Assembly (NCBI GenBank): GCA_022567655.1 | Contig: JADFGO010000009.1 | Coordinates: 1-41,332 of the forward strand | DNA from: Candidatus Neomarinimicrobiota bacterium | Lineage (GTDB): Bacteria > Fidelibacterota > SORT01 | Direction: 5' to 3' | Length of the DNA: 41,332 nucleotides | Shown: positions 24,924 to 33,912 of the stretch, one piece after another | Numbering within the stretch: position 1 is the first letter of the stretch | How the letters are laid out: the number at the start of each line of letters is the position of its first letter | Program-made: the position numbers and the translations under genes | Notes under the pieces: model-generated | The model's input: only the letters and a program-made list of their open reading frames with translations | Databases searched by the model: none | Told to the model about the DNA's origin: nothing

Positions 24924-25641
24924 AGCGGTCGTTCCAAGCGTATTTACGGTCATGAACCTGATATGCGGTTATCTTTCTATTCTTCTCGTGGTCAACGGAA
25001 AACTCTTAGCTGCGTCTTACCTCATATTATTGGCGATATTTTTTGATGTGCTTGACGGGAAGATCGCCCGCAAGTTAAATCAACCATCGAGGTTCGGTCT
25101 TGAATTCGATTCACTTGCGGATATAACCTCATTCGGTGTTGCGCCGAGCGTATTGATCTACAATGCGTTTTCAGGAGATTGGGTGGTCAGCGGCGCATTG
25201 GTTGCCTTTTTGCCGCTGCTATTTACGGGTATCCGGCTGGCGAAATTTAACGTCCATTCGGAGCGGCATAAACGGCAATTTATAGGGCTACCGGCTCCGA
25301 GTATGGCGGCTGTACTTGCCGGGTTTGTGCTCTTCAACTTGGAAATTTCCTACGATATCGGTACGGCTAAGTTTGTTTTGCCTTTGATATTAAGTACCGC
25401 GATATTGATGGTAAGTACGATGCCGTTTAACAAATTCCCGAATTTTTCCATGAAAAAGGAGGGGAAATATAATATCTTATTATTTGTTTTTCTCTTTTCT
25501 ATTACACTCATGTTTATTTACAGAGGTTTGGTTATTTTCCCCATCAGCTTCATATATGTTCTTTATTCCTTCGTTCACTGGGTTTTTCACATGTCGAAGG
25601 GAGACGAATCAGAAATGGCGGACAGCGCCATCGGGGACTGA
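24910..25641 (+). CDS. pssA: CDP-diacylglycerol-serine O-phosphatidyltransferase
   Basis: PssA makes phosphatidylserine from CDP-diacylglycerol and serine. The CDP-alcohol phosphotransferase signature is complete: Asp49-Gly50, Ala53-Arg54, Gly63, Asp67, Asp71 (DGKIAR, then FGLEFDSLAD). The 243-residue protein has about six to eight membrane helices. Its start lies inside psd. purS follows after 7 bases, so lipid and purine genes are interleaved in one probable transcript. Confidence 0.93.
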   Translation: MKLIKAVVPSVFTVMNLICGYLSILLVVNGKLLAASYLILLAIFFDVLDGKIARKLNQPSRFGLEFDSLADITSFGVAPSVLIYNAFSGDWVVSGALVAFLPLLFTGIRLAKFNVHSERHKRQFIGLPAPSMAAVLAGFVLFNLEISYDIGTAKFVLPLILSTAILMVSTMPFNKFPNFSMKKEGKYNILLFVFLFSITLMFIYRGLVIFPISFIYVLYSFVHWVFHMSKGDESEMADSAIGD

Positions 25642-25648
25642 TTAAAGG

Positions 25649-25897
25649 ATGATAAGGGCTAAAGTGATAGTCACCTTAAAAGACGGGATATTAGACCCGC
25701 AGGGCAAAACTATTGCAGAAGCGTTCCCGGGCGTGGGTATCGAAGGGATCAAGAAGATTAATACCGGAAAGTTTTTCGAATTATTTTTTGAGTCCGGTGA
25801 ATTAGAGCAGGCACGCACTTCAACCGAAGAGGCTTGCCGGAAGCTGCTTTCAAATCCTGTTATAGAAAATTATTCATATGAGTTGTCAGAGGAGTGA
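25649..25897 (+). CDS. purS: FGAM synthase subunit PurS
   Basis: PurS is the small structural subunit of the three-part FGAM synthase (PurS-PurL-PurQ) used by bacteria without the fused PurL. The 82-residue protein shows VTLKDGILDPQGKTI and the late ENYSYEL strand, with usual length. PurQ is next, 8 bases on. PurL is not in this window and must be elsewhere. Start ATG 25649 follows TAAAGG. Confidence 0.93.
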   Translation: MIRAKVIVTLKDGILDPQGKTIAEAFPGVGIEGIKKINTGKFFELFFESGELEQARTSTEEACRKLLSNPVIENYSYELSEE

Positions 25898-25905
25898 CGT
25901 CCTGA

Positions 25906-26592
25906 GTGAAATTCGGAGTGGTCGTATTCCCCGGTTCAAATTGCGATCTTGACACTAAACACGTGCTGAGTGAGCTGTTGGGTCAGGAAGTAACAATGCT
26001 CTGGCACAAGCAAAAGGACCTTGAAGGGGTGGACGTTGTAATTCTTCCCGGAGGGTTCAGCTACGGAGATTATCTGAGGACAGGGGCGATAGCGCGTTTT
26101 TCACCGATCATGGATTCCGTGATAAAATTCGCATCGAGCGGGAAGCCGCTGCTCGGGATATGCAACGGATTTCAAATTTTAGTGGAATGCGGGCTGCTGC
26201 CGGGCGCTCTCGTAACGAACGGTTCTCTTAGGTTCATAAGCGATGAGATAACGATGAAAGTGGAATCGGAAAATTCAACGTTCACAGGAAAATACAATGA
26301 GTCAGAAGTCCTGCGTATGCCGATAGCGCATATAGGAGGAAGCTATTACACCGATGCCGAAACAGTCGAATCTCTTAAAGAAAACGGACAAATCGCATTT
26401 AAATATTGTGATTCCCGAGGGGAAGTGAACGAAAAAGCCAATCCGAACGCTTCACTCGAGAATATTGCCGGAGTATATAATAAAAAAGGAAATGTGCTTG
26501 GCATAATGCCTCATCCGGAACGTTCGAGTGATCCGATCCTCGGCTCCTCGGACGGGTTAGGCTTATTCGAATCCCTGATTGCGGCAAACTAA
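25906..26592 (+). CDS. purQ: FGAM synthase glutaminase subunit PurQ
   Basis: PurQ releases ammonia from glutamine for PurL. The 228-residue class I amidotransferase begins FGVVVFPGSNCDLD and has LPGGFSYGD, the nucleophile Cys86 (GICNGFQIL) and the catalytic His203-Pro-Glu205 (MPHPER). Start is GTG 25906, with AGGAG at 25890-25894. It continues the purS reading block and is followed by a small membrane protein gene after 8 bases. Confidence 0.95.
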   Translation: MKFGVVVFPGSNCDLDTKHVLSELLGQEVTMLWHKQKDLEGVDVVILPGGFSYGDYLRTGAIARFSPIMDSVIKFASSGKPLLGICNGFQILVECGLLPGALVTNGSLRFISDEITMKVESENSTFTGKYNESEVLRMPIAHIGGSYYTDAETVESLKENGQIAFKYCDSRGEVNEKANPNASLENIAGVYNKKGNVLGIMPHPERSSDPILGSSDGLGLFESLIAAN

Positions 26593-26600
26593 AGAAATCC

Positions 26601-26879
26601 ATGGTATTGCTACAGAGCAAAAACAAACCGATCGCAGTCGTTACGTCTGTTCTTGTGTTAGGAGCTATTCTGGGTACGCTTGTAGGAGAGATTTTAGGCT
26701 TTGTTCTGCCCGAAGGCGTTGTCAAGCAATTCTTTTTACTGTCGAAAACCATATCTATAGGGCCGGGAACTGTTGACCTTATCATGTTCAGATTTACTCT
26801 TGGGTTCAGTATTACTCTTAACGTAATAAGCTTGATAGGAATAGGCGTTGCGTATTACATTTTGCGTTGGTGGCGATGA
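26601..26879 (+). CDS. Small membrane protein, DUF4321-like
   Basis: This 92-residue protein has two strong hydrophobic segments, VVTSVLVLGAILGTLVGEIL (about 13-32) and the C-terminal FSITLNVISLIGIGVAYYIL (about 69-88). The short GPGTVDLIMFRFTLGF stretch between them fits DUF4321 proteins, which have no known role. It precedes tatA by 21 bases. A structural or translocation-related role cannot be supported beyond this neighbourhood. Confidence 0.7.
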   Translation: MVLLQSKNKPIAVVTSVLVLGAILGTLVGEILGFVLPEGVVKQFFLLSKTISIGPGTVDLIMFRFTLGFSITLNVISLIGIGVAYYILRWWR

Positions 26880-26900
26880 TAAAACCTTAAGGAGTATTAC

Positions 26901-27104
26901 ATGGGATTCCCCGGCGGTTGGGAATGGATAATAATCTTTCTTGTGATCCTTTTATTATTTGGAGCAAAACGGCTTCCCGATCTTGCGAAAGGACTCGGAA
27001 GAGGTATATCCGAGTTCAGAAAAGCAGCGAGGGAAGTTTCGGATGAGCTTCAAAATGATGAACTGGATAAACCGAAAAACGAGAAAGACACCCCAAAAGA
27101 ATAG
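26901..27104 (+). CDS. tatA: Sec-independent protein translocase subunit TatA/TatE
   Basis: The 67-residue protein has one N-terminal membrane helix (WIIIFLVILLLFGAKRLPDLAKGLG), the conserved Phe-Gly hinge, and an amphipathic helix (ISEFRKAAREV). It ends in a charged tail rich in Lys, Asp and Glu. TatA forms the pore-like part of the twin-arginine export system for folded proteins. TatC is not in this window. AAGGAG precedes the ATG. Similar size to TatA/E; TatB is less likely because of the short tail. Confidence 0.92.
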   Translation: MGFPGGWEWIIIFLVILLLFGAKRLPDLAKGLGRGISEFRKAAREVSDELQNDELDKPKNEKDTPKE

Positions 27105-27169
27105 GCTATCTGCCGGCATGCGGCATGGTCGGTACAAATAATCTCAATCTATCTTAAAACTACTGAATA

Positions 27170-28564
27170 TTGGGTGTGAGGGTGGAGCATAATCAGTATC
27201 TGAAGAAAGTCGATGATTCTCTCAGCCTTGTTGAGGAGATGAGCGACCTGAACATCTTTATCTCCTTGGACAGGGAGGCAATCCGGAAGTCGGCGGAAGA
27301 GATTTCTGCTAAGATGCAGAAGGGTGATACGGGTCCTCTATCGGGTAAGACGGTAGCGATCAAGGACGCTATCTGTACAAAGAATATCCCTACCACCTGC
27401 GGTTCACAGATTCTAAAAGATTTTGTCCCGCCGTACGATGCTACTGTAGTAGAAAAGATAAAATCCGGCGGCGGGTTGATATTCGGCAAGACGAATATGG
27501 ATGAGTTCGCCATGGGTTCGTCCACCGAGAACTCGTCATTCGGTCCGGTAAAGAATCCCCACAACAAAGCAAAAGTCCCCGGTGGATCGAGTGGAGGTTC
27601 CACGTCCGCTGTCGCTGCGGGGATAGTCGATATGGCGCTCGGAAGCGATACGGGAGGCTCAATCCGGCTGCCGGCATCGTTTTGCGGAGTGGTAGGAATG
27701 AAGCCTACATACGGAAGAGTGTCCAGATACGGATTAGTGGCGTTTGCGTCTTCGCTCGACCAAATTGGACCGATTGCCAGTAGCGTAAGAGAATGCGCCG
27801 AACTGCTTACGGTTATCTCAGGGAGCGACGAGTGCGATTCCACATCCTCCGATAATCCGGTTGATGATTATGCGAGTCTGCTCGAGAACGATGTTAAAGG
27901 GTTGAAGATAGGACTGCCGGAGGAATATTACGGGGAAGGTTGTGACCCGGAAGTTCTCGAAAGCGTAATGGACGTCGTAAACGAATTGAAATCACTCGGG
28001 GCATCGGTGCAGGAAGTTTCACTTCCTCATACCGTGTACGCCGTCGCAGCGTACTATATTATAGCCACAGCGGAAGCCTCATCGAACTTAGAGAGGTATG
28101 ACGGTATGCGTTACGGCATCAGAGGAGAGGGAACCGACCTCTCCGAAGTGTACAAGTCTTCGAGGAGCATGGGTTTCGGAGACGAGGTCAAGAGAAGGAT
28201 AATGCTCGGAACGTACGTCCTGTCGGCGGGGTATTACGACGCTTACTATAAAAAGGCTCAGCAGGTTAGACGACTCATCCGGGATGATTTTCTTAATGCG
28301 TTCGAAAAGATTGACGTGTTCGTCACCCCTACTGCTCCTACCACCGCATTCAACCTCGGAGAAAAGATCGAAGATCCGCTTTCGATGTACCTCGTGGATA
28401 TCTACACAACTTCTCTCAACCTTGCGGGTTTACCGGGCATAAGCGTTCCCTGCGGTAAATCGTCCGAAGGAATGCCGATAGGGGTTCAAATTACCGGAAA
28501 ACCTTTCGCTGAGTCTGAAATCTTGAATGTCGCCGCAAGGATAGAAGAATCAGTTTCCTCTTAG
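27170..28564 (+). CDS. gatA: Asp-tRNA(Asn)/Glu-tRNA(Gln) amidotransferase subunit A
   Basis: GatA releases ammonia from glutamine to amidate mischarged Glu-tRNA(Gln) or Asp-tRNA(Asn). The 464-residue protein has the amidase signature: catalytic Lys65 (VAIKDAICT), then [14 protein letters not shown] and [11 protein letters not shown] with the cis-Ser and nucleophile Ser. The in-frame stop at 27164-27166 forbids extension, so the N-terminal helix is about 20 residues shorter than in most GatA. TTG 27170 and GTG 27182 are both possible starts. gatB and gatC are not nearby. It is followed by an AT-rich 48-base gap before batA. Confidence 0.92.
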   Translation: MGVRVEHNQYLKKVDDSLSLVEEMSDLNIFISLDREAIRKSAEEISAKMQKGDTGPLSGKTVAIKDAICTKNIPTTCGSQILKDFVPPYDATVVEKIKSGGGLIFGKTNMDEFAMGSSTENSSFGPVKNPHNKAKVPGGSSGGSTSAVAAGIVDMALGSDTGGSIRLPASFCGVVGMKPTYGRVSRYGLVAFASSLDQIGPIASSVRECAELLTVISGSDECDSTSSDNPVDDYASLLENDVKGLKIGLPEEYYGEGCDPEVLESVMDVVNELKSLGASVQEVSLPHTVYAVAAYYIIATAEASSNLERYDGMRYGIRGEGTDLSEVYKSSRSMGFGDEVKRRIMLGTYVLSAGYYDAYYKKAQQVRRLIRDDFLNAFEKIDVFVTPTAPTTAFNLGEKIEDPLSMYLVDIYTTSLNLAGLPGISVPCGKSSEGMPIGVQITGKPFAESEILNVAARIEESVSS

Positions 28565-28612
28565 ATTTTTACAACATTTTTATTTAATTTACCGTCTTAT
28601 TAGTGGATTATT

Positions 28613-29563
28613 ATGTATACGTTTGAAAATATAGAAATTCTTTATTTGCTGATTCTACTGCCGTTTCTGGCGCAGTGGTATGTTAAGAAAAACGCATCAA
28701 TCCGAACTGAGATGAGGTTTTCGGATACGGCGGTGTTCAGAGCGGTTCAAAAGAGGAAGATACCGCTAAGGGTCTATCTGCCGTTCGCACTGCGACTACT
28801 TGCCCTTTCGCTCATAATTGTCGGATTCGCGCGACCCCGTTCGGGAGTCACCGATCAGGAGGTAACTACTCAGGGGATAGACATCATGCTGGTGCTTGAT
28901 ATTTCAAGCAGCATGGAGGCAAGAGACTTTAGACCGAACAGGCTTGAAGCGGCGAAGGCAGTCGCGGATTTATTCGTAAAAAACCGGAAGAACGATCGAA
29001 TCGGGTTGGTTGTGTTCGCCTCAGAATCGTTTATACAGTCTCCCCTGACACTCGATTACGAAGTGCTGCGTTCGTTCCTGAAAAAGGTGACGATCGTCCC
29101 TAAAAAATATGACGGCACGGCAATCGGTCTTGCGATAGCGAGCGGTGTTAACAGGCTGCGTAGGAGCGACGCGAAAAGTAAAGTCATGATCCTTCTCTCC
29201 GACGGAAGCAACAACTCCGGCGAAATTCAACCTCTTACGGCTGCCGAGCTCGCTGCGACGTTTGACATCAAAATATACACGATAGGGGTAGGTTCGAATT
29301 CCCGAAGATTACTTCGGGGCAAACTGGACGAGGAAATGCTGAAAAGTATCGCCGAAGCTACCAACGGGAGATATTACCACGCTACGGATGAAAAACGCCT
29401 CCACGATATTTATGAAGAGATAAACGAACTTGAAAAAACCGAAATCAAAGTGAAGGAATATACGAGATACGCGGAGCTGTATTCGTATTTGTTACTTCCC
29501 GGCTTACTCATTCTTCTTATGGAAATGTTTGCCGGTATGACCTATTCGAGGAGACTGCCCTGA
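28613..29563 (+). CDS. batA: BatA-like VWA-domain membrane protein
   Basis: The 316-residue protein has two N-terminal membrane helices (about 8-24 and 55-73), a von Willebrand A domain with the metal-site motif DISSS (Asp96, Ser98, Ser100) and LLSDGSNN, and a C-terminal membrane helix (about 292-312). This is the BatA layout from Bacteroides aerotolerance operons, where VWA proteins form a membrane complex with unknown biochemical role. It starts the bat block, but moxR and the DUF58 gene usually upstream are absent; gatA is there instead. Its TGA overlaps the batB ATG by one base. Confidence 0.9.
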   Translation: MYTFENIEILYLLILLPFLAQWYVKKNASIRTEMRFSDTAVFRAVQKRKIPLRVYLPFALRLLALSLIIVGFARPRSGVTDQEVTTQGIDIMLVLDISSSMEARDFRPNRLEAAKAVADLFVKNRKNDRIGLVVFASESFIQSPLTLDYEVLRSFLKKVTIVPKKYDGTAIGLAIASGVNRLRRSDAKSKVMILLSDGSNNSGEIQPLTAAELAATFDIKIYTIGVGSNSRRLLRGKLDEEMLKSIAEATNGRYYHATDEKRLHDIYEEINELEKTEIKVKEYTRYAELYSYLLLPGLLILLMEMFAGMTYSRRLP

Positions 29564-30594
29564 TGTTCAGATTTGCGAATTATCATTTCGTTTATCTTCT
29601 CTGGGTGATTCCTCTTCTCGGAATTATGCTCCTCTATATGCTTAAAAAGAAGAAACGACTACTGAGGATACTCGGGAGCAGCAAAGTGATAGATCGGCTC
29701 CACCGCTCTACAAGCCCGAAACGACAAGCAGCAAAAATCATGATAACGTTGTTTGCAACCTCGGTTCTGACTTTCGCACTGATGGGTCCGCAGATGGGGA
29801 CTGTATTATCTACACTGAAACGCGAGGGGATAGACATTGTGGTGGTGATAGACGTCTCAAGAAGTATGCAGGCGGAAGACCTGTCACCCAACAGGCTAGA
29901 AAGGGCGAAATTTGAAACCGCCCGTTTTATAGACAGGCTCAGCGGAGACAGGATCGGACTGGTAGCTTTCGCGGGCGCATCCTATCTGCAAGTACCTCTG
30001 ACGCTCGACTATTCAGCCGTCAAGATGATGTTAGGCATTCTCGACAGTGATATTATCGGTACACAGGGAACGGCAACGGCCGATGCGATCAATACAGCCG
30101 CAGAGTCCTTTAAATCCGGGAACGCCAGCCAAAAAGTGATACTGATATTGACGGATGGAGAAGACCACGAAGACGATCCGGTAGAAGCGGCAGAGGAAGC
30201 ATATAAACGCGGAATAAGGATATACACTGTCGGGATCGCTTCGATCACCGGAGCGCCCATCCCGTTGTATGACAAGCGTGGAAATAGAATAGGGTTTAAG
30301 AGAGACGCTGAGGACCAGATAGTAACGAGCCGGTTGAACGAGGCGGTTCTTGACGAAATAGCGGGCGTCACAGGAGGGAGATATTTCCGGATTCGAACGA
30401 GGGCAAACGGTCTTGAAATGGTATATAACGAAATCTCGCAGCTTGAAAAAAGTGAGATCGAATCGAGAGAGTTCGCCGAATACAAAGAATGGTATCAATA
30501 TGCTGTAGGGTTTGTTTTGATGTTGCTTTTTATCGAACCTTTTATTCCCGAGAAACGTAAAACGGTAGAAGAGTGGCATGGCAGATATAACTAA
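29563..30594 (+). CDS. batB: BatB-like VWA-domain membrane protein
   Basis: Paralogous to BatA in layout: membrane helices at about 10-27 and 58-75, VWA motif DVSRS (Asp97, Ser99, Ser101), LILTDGEDHEDD and a C-terminal helix near 308-325. The 343-residue protein has the conserved Thr of GTQGTATADAI. In Bat systems BatB is cotranscribed with BatA and probably contacts it through the VWA domains (inference). The ATG overlaps the batA stop, implying translational coupling. BatC follows after 18 bases. Confidence 0.9.
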   Translation: MFRFANYHFVYLLWVIPLLGIMLLYMLKKKKRLLRILGSSKVIDRLHRSTSPKRQAAKIMITLFATSVLTFALMGPQMGTVLSTLKREGIDIVVVIDVSRSMQAEDLSPNRLERAKFETARFIDRLSGDRIGLVAFAGASYLQVPLTLDYSAVKMMLGILDSDIIGTQGTATADAINTAAESFKSGNASQKVILILTDGEDHEDDPVEAAEEAYKRGIRIYTVGIASITGAPIPLYDKRGNRIGFKRDAEDQIVTSRLNEAVLDEIAGVTGGRYFRIRTRANGLEMVYNEISQLEKSEIESREFAEYKEWYQYAVGFVLMLLFIEPFIPEKRKTVEEWHGRYN

Positions 30595-30612
30595 CCAGAG
30601 GCGATTAACTCT

Positions 30613-31338
30613 GTGAACTACAGGATTTCACTGCTGCATATATTGATTGTTTTCGTCGGCGCACCGCAGCTGCCGGCGCAGGAAAGCACATCTGATCCCG
30701 CTTTGAACGCTTTCAGGGAGGGGGATTTTGATAAGGCGATCCAGCTGTATTCCGATATGTTAGCGGAGAAATCGGGAGACGAAAATCTTAAATTCAACTT
30801 AGGAAGCGCTTTTTACAAAAAAGGTACCTTCAACGCCGCAAGATCGGGCTTTGAGGATGCGCTCACAATTGAAGATTCGCAAACCAAGTCAAAAGTCTAT
30901 TACAACCTCGGCAATACGCTATTCAAGATGAACAAACCGGGAGAAAGCCTCGAGGCGTTCAAGCGGGCGATAAAGCTGAACCCGGAGGATGAAGACGCGA
31001 AATACAACTACGAATTCGTAAAAAGCCTCATCGAAGAACAGGAGAAGGATCAGGAGGGCGACCAAAACGAAGAAGAGGAGAACGAGGACTCCGAGGAGAA
31101 AGACGAGACCGATAAGAGTGAGGACGACAGCGATAAAAAGGAGGAAGAGGAGGAGAAAGGAAATGAACAGCGGCAAGAAGAGCAAAACCGGCAGAATCAG
31201 CAGCAGAAAGAGAAAGAAAGATCTCAGGCTGAATATCAGGATATATTAGATGCGTTGGAACAGGAAGAGATGCAGGTGCTGAAAGATTATATATCGGCGC
31301 GCACCGTCAAAAAAAGGCAGCCGGAGAAAGACTGGTGA
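30613..31338 (+). CDS. batC: BatC-like TPR protein with acidic tail
   Basis: The 241-residue protein has a signal peptide (1-22), three TPR-like repeats (about 28-140: ALNAFREGDFDKAIQLY, KVYYNLGNTLFKM and SLEAFKRAIKLNPED) and then a long Glu/Lys/Gln-rich stretch (about 145-210) likely to be coiled or disordered. The GTG start at 30613 follows no strong Shine-Dalgarno. In Bat operons BatC carries TPRs and precedes BatD. Its TGA overlaps the batD GTG (GTGA). The low-complexity tail is charge-dense but contains no recognisable domain. Confidence 0.85.
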   Translation: MNYRISLLHILIVFVGAPQLPAQESTSDPALNAFREGDFDKAIQLYSDMLAEKSGDENLKFNLGSAFYKKGTFNAARSGFEDALTIEDSQTKSKVYYNLGNTLFKMNKPGESLEAFKRAIKLNPEDEDAKYNYEFVKSLIEEQEKDQEGDQNEEEENEDSEEKDETDKSEDDSDKKEEEEEKGNEQRQEEQNRQNQQQKEKERSQAEYQDILDALEQEEMQVLKDYISARTVKKRQPEKDW

Positions 31339-33146
31339 TATACCTGTTTAAATTCACACTCGCCGCAATGACGTTGTCATTTTCTTATCTGTATGCCCAG
31401 AGCGGTATTGAAATCGAAGCCTCTGTTTCAAAAAACAGGATGAGCTTACAGGATAGATTCAGCTACAGAGTAGAAATCCGCGGCGAGAGCCGGGGAACTT
31501 TACCGGAAGTACAGGTATCCGATTTCAATGACTTCTATATAGCAGGAGGACCGAATCAATCGACGAATTTTCAGTTCATAAACGGCGAGATAAGTTCTTC
31601 TGTTATATACAGCTGGGAGTTAGTGCCGAGGAGGAGCGGCTCATTCAAGATTCAACCGGCGACAGCGGAGTACCGTGGAAAAACATACGCGACAAAAGAG
31701 ATAAACATTACGGTATACGCGCAAGGCAGCAGCGCGCGGGGAACAACTGAAAATTCCGGTAAAAACACCGGTACAAGGGAAGCGACATTCCTGCTTGCTT
31801 CGGTCGACAAAGAAAAGGTTTATAAAGGTGAACAGGTAACAGTCACCTACCGAATATACACGAAGGTGCGATTGGTCAATTTTAATACACCCTCCCCGCC
31901 GGCTGCTGTCGGATTCTGGGTCGAGGAGATTCCTCAGCCGTCCCAGCCGATCGTAGAGGAAGAGGTCGTCGACGGCACACGTTACAGCACAGCCGTGGTG
32001 GCAAAATTTGCACTCTTTCCCACGCGGTCCGGTGAATTACACTTAGACCGTATAGCAATCGACTACAAGGAAAGAGTGAGAAGGCGGAGGTCAAACAGTA
32101 TTTTTGATGATTTTTTCGACGATCCGTTCTTTGGCAGATATGCGAACAAAAGAGTGGTTTCCAACGACCTCAGCATAGAGGTTTTGCCATTGCCGGAAAA
32201 GGGTAAACCCGATGATTTCAGAGGGGCTGTGGGGGATTATAAACTTAGCGCCGAGATCGTTGAATCCGAGGCAAAAGTAAATGACGCCGTGACACTTCGC
32301 GTGCGGCTGTCAGGATCAGGGAATATAAAGACTGTCAAGGCTCCGGAAATCGATTTCCCCGATGCTGTTGAAGTTTTCGAGCCTGAAATCAAGCAGAAGA
32401 GCTCCATCAAACGGGGCAGAGTAACCGGCGAAAAGACATTCGAATATGTACTTATATTACGCCGGGAGGGCGTTTTAGACCTCGGAAGAATCGGAATTTC
32501 TTACTTTAACCCTGAATCGGGAAGCTACGAGAGCTCTTTATCCGATCGGGTCAGGTTTGAGGTTGAGGAGGGAGACCGTTCAATTGTTGCTGTTTCTCCC
32601 GGCCTTTCCAGGGAGGAAGTCGCTATCCTGAGCAGAGATATTCATTTTATTAAAAGGGATCTGCCGGAGTTGGTGAAGCGGGATAGCAGGGGTTATCTTA
32701 GTGCCTGGTTGATAGTCTGGGGCGTTTCACCGATGTTTGGTTTGGCGGGCGCTTTCCTGCTCAGAAGACACCTGGATCAAATGAACACTAACGTCGCCTA
32801 TCAAAGAAGGAGAAGGGCTTCGAGCGAATCGAGGAAAAAGCTCAAAGCGGCAAAGGGGGAAATGGAGTCTGAGAACGCGAAGGGTTTCTATTTTGAGCTC
32901 GGCAGGGCTTTGCTCGGAGCAGCCGCCGACCGGATGAATCTTTCGGCAGCAAGAGTGACGGCTGAGGAAATTGCGCGAGCGTTGAAAGAGAGAGGCGCCG
33001 ACGAAAAGGACGCAGATGAATTCCTCAAGATTATCAGTTTATGCCGGGAGGCGGTTTATTCTCCGGAACAGGCGGAGGAGAGCAGAATGGAAGAAATTTA
33101 CACCGCGGCGGAGAGATCCCTCGATAAACTCCTGAAGGTATTATAA
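31335..33146 (+). CDS. batD: BatD-like oxygen-tolerance protein
   Basis: This 603-residue protein begins with a signal peptide (about 1-22) and contains the tandem beta-sandwich BatD region (IEIEASVSKNRMSLQDRF, then EVTVTYRIYTK-like strands). A membrane helix lies near 452-475 (YLSAWLIVWGVSPMFGLAGAFLL), followed by a helical cytoplasmic tail. BatD proteins belong to the aerotolerance operon and are thought to sit in the periplasm facing BatA/B. The GTG start overlaps the batC stop (GTGA). batE follows after 4 bases. Confidence 0.88.
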   Translation: MIYLFKFTLAAMTLSFSYLYAQSGIEIEASVSKNRMSLQDRFSYRVEIRGESRGTLPEVQVSDFNDFYIAGGPNQSTNFQFINGEISSSVIYSWELVPRRSGSFKIQPATAEYRGKTYATKEINITVYAQGSSARGTTENSGKNTGTREATFLLASVDKEKVYKGEQVTVTYRIYTKVRLVNFNTPSPPAAVGFWVEEIPQPSQPIVEEEVVDGTRYSTAVVAKFALFPTRSGELHLDRIAIDYKERVRRRRSNSIFDDFFDDPFFGRYANKRVVSNDLSIEVLPLPEKGKPDDFRGAVGDYKLSAEIVESEAKVNDAVTLRVRLSGSGNIKTVKAPEIDFPDAVEVFEPEIKQKSSIKRGRVTGEKTFEYVLILRREGVLDLGRIGISYFNPESGSYESSLSDRVRFEVEEGDRSIVAVSPGLSREEVAILSRDIHFIKRDLPELVKRDSRGYLSAWLIVWGVSPMFGLAGAFLLRRHLDQMNTNVAYQRRRRASSESRKKLKAAKGEMESENAKGFYFELGRALLGAAADRMNLSAARVTAEEIARALKERGADEKDADEFLKIISLCREAVYSPEQAEESRMEEIYTAAERSLDKLLKVL

Positions 33147-33150
33147 GATC

Positions 33151-33909
33151 GTGAGGATATTTAATTTATATATTGCGTTCCTTATTCTCTCTATTTCTGC
33201 CGCCCATGCGCAGACGGAAATAGAGTTCTTCCTGAAGGGCAATGGTCACTACGAAATGGGTGAGTATGAAGACGCCGTGAAGAATTACCGTTCACTGCTC
33301 GATTCCGGTTATGAAAGTTCTGAATTATGGTACAATCTCGGAAACGCCTATTATAAACTCGGAAGAATCGGGTATTCGGTACTTTCCTATGAACGGGCGA
33401 AAAAACTGGAACCTTCTGATGAAAGTATACTCTATAATCTCAGTGCTGCCAACCTCCTCGTAAAAGATAAGATAATTCCTCCTCCTGAAAATTTTCTTAT
33501 TAAAGGGCTAAGAAATCTTCGGGATTCGCACAAAACCGACAGTCTCATATCAATATTAATAACGCTTTACATTTCATCAATAGTGATTTATTCTTTAACT
33601 TTATTCATGCCGAAGGGTAGATTGATCAGGACGTCGCATTATGCGCTGTTCTTAATCGGTTTAATATTTTTTTCGGTATCAATTATGACAGGGATTAAAA
33701 TCGAACACGAGTTAAACAACATAAGAGCGGTAGTAATGGTACAGGAGATGTCGGTGTCAAGCGCGCCGGAAGAAATTGGAGAAGAACTTTTTATTCTGCA
33801 CGAAGGTACCAGAGTCGAAATAATCGGCGGCAGCCAGGAGTGGGCACAAATCAGATTGTCGGACGGAAAAGCCGGCTGGGTACCGACTGAAATGATAGAA
33901 GTGATATAG
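33151..33909 (+). CDS. batE: BatE-like TPR and SH3 protein
   Basis: The 252-residue protein has a signal peptide (1-21), TPR-like repeats (about 25-110), two membrane helices (about 130-152 and 163-184) and an SH3-like domain at 195-252 (TRVEIIGGSQEWAQIRLSDGKAGWVP). That order is characteristic of BatE. GTG start 33151. It closes the bat block and lies only three bases before the SPOR lipoprotein, so the six genes are probably one transcript. The SH3 domain suggests contact with peptidoglycan or partner proteins (inference). Confidence 0.88.
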   Translation: MRIFNLYIAFLILSISAAHAQTEIEFFLKGNGHYEMGEYEDAVKNYRSLLDSGYESSELWYNLGNAYYKLGRIGYSVLSYERAKKLEPSDESILYNLSAANLLVKDKIIPPPENFLIKGLRNLRDSHKTDSLISILITLYISSIVIYSLTLFMPKGRLIRTSHYALFLIGLIFFSVSIMTGIKIEHELNNIRAVVMVQEMSVSSAPEEIGEELFILHEGTRVEIIGGSQEWAQIRLSDGKAGWVPTEMIEVI

Positions 33910-33912
33910 AAA

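Noticed and set aside
29290-29310. tRNA T-arm-like GGTTCGAATTCCC
   Set aside because: It lies inside batA coding sequence and no acceptor stem or other arms surround it.
30919-31185. Hydrophobic open frame on the minus strand opposite batC
   Set aside because: It is the antisense of the Glu/Lys-rich tail, which yields Leu/Phe-rich translations; a composition artefact.
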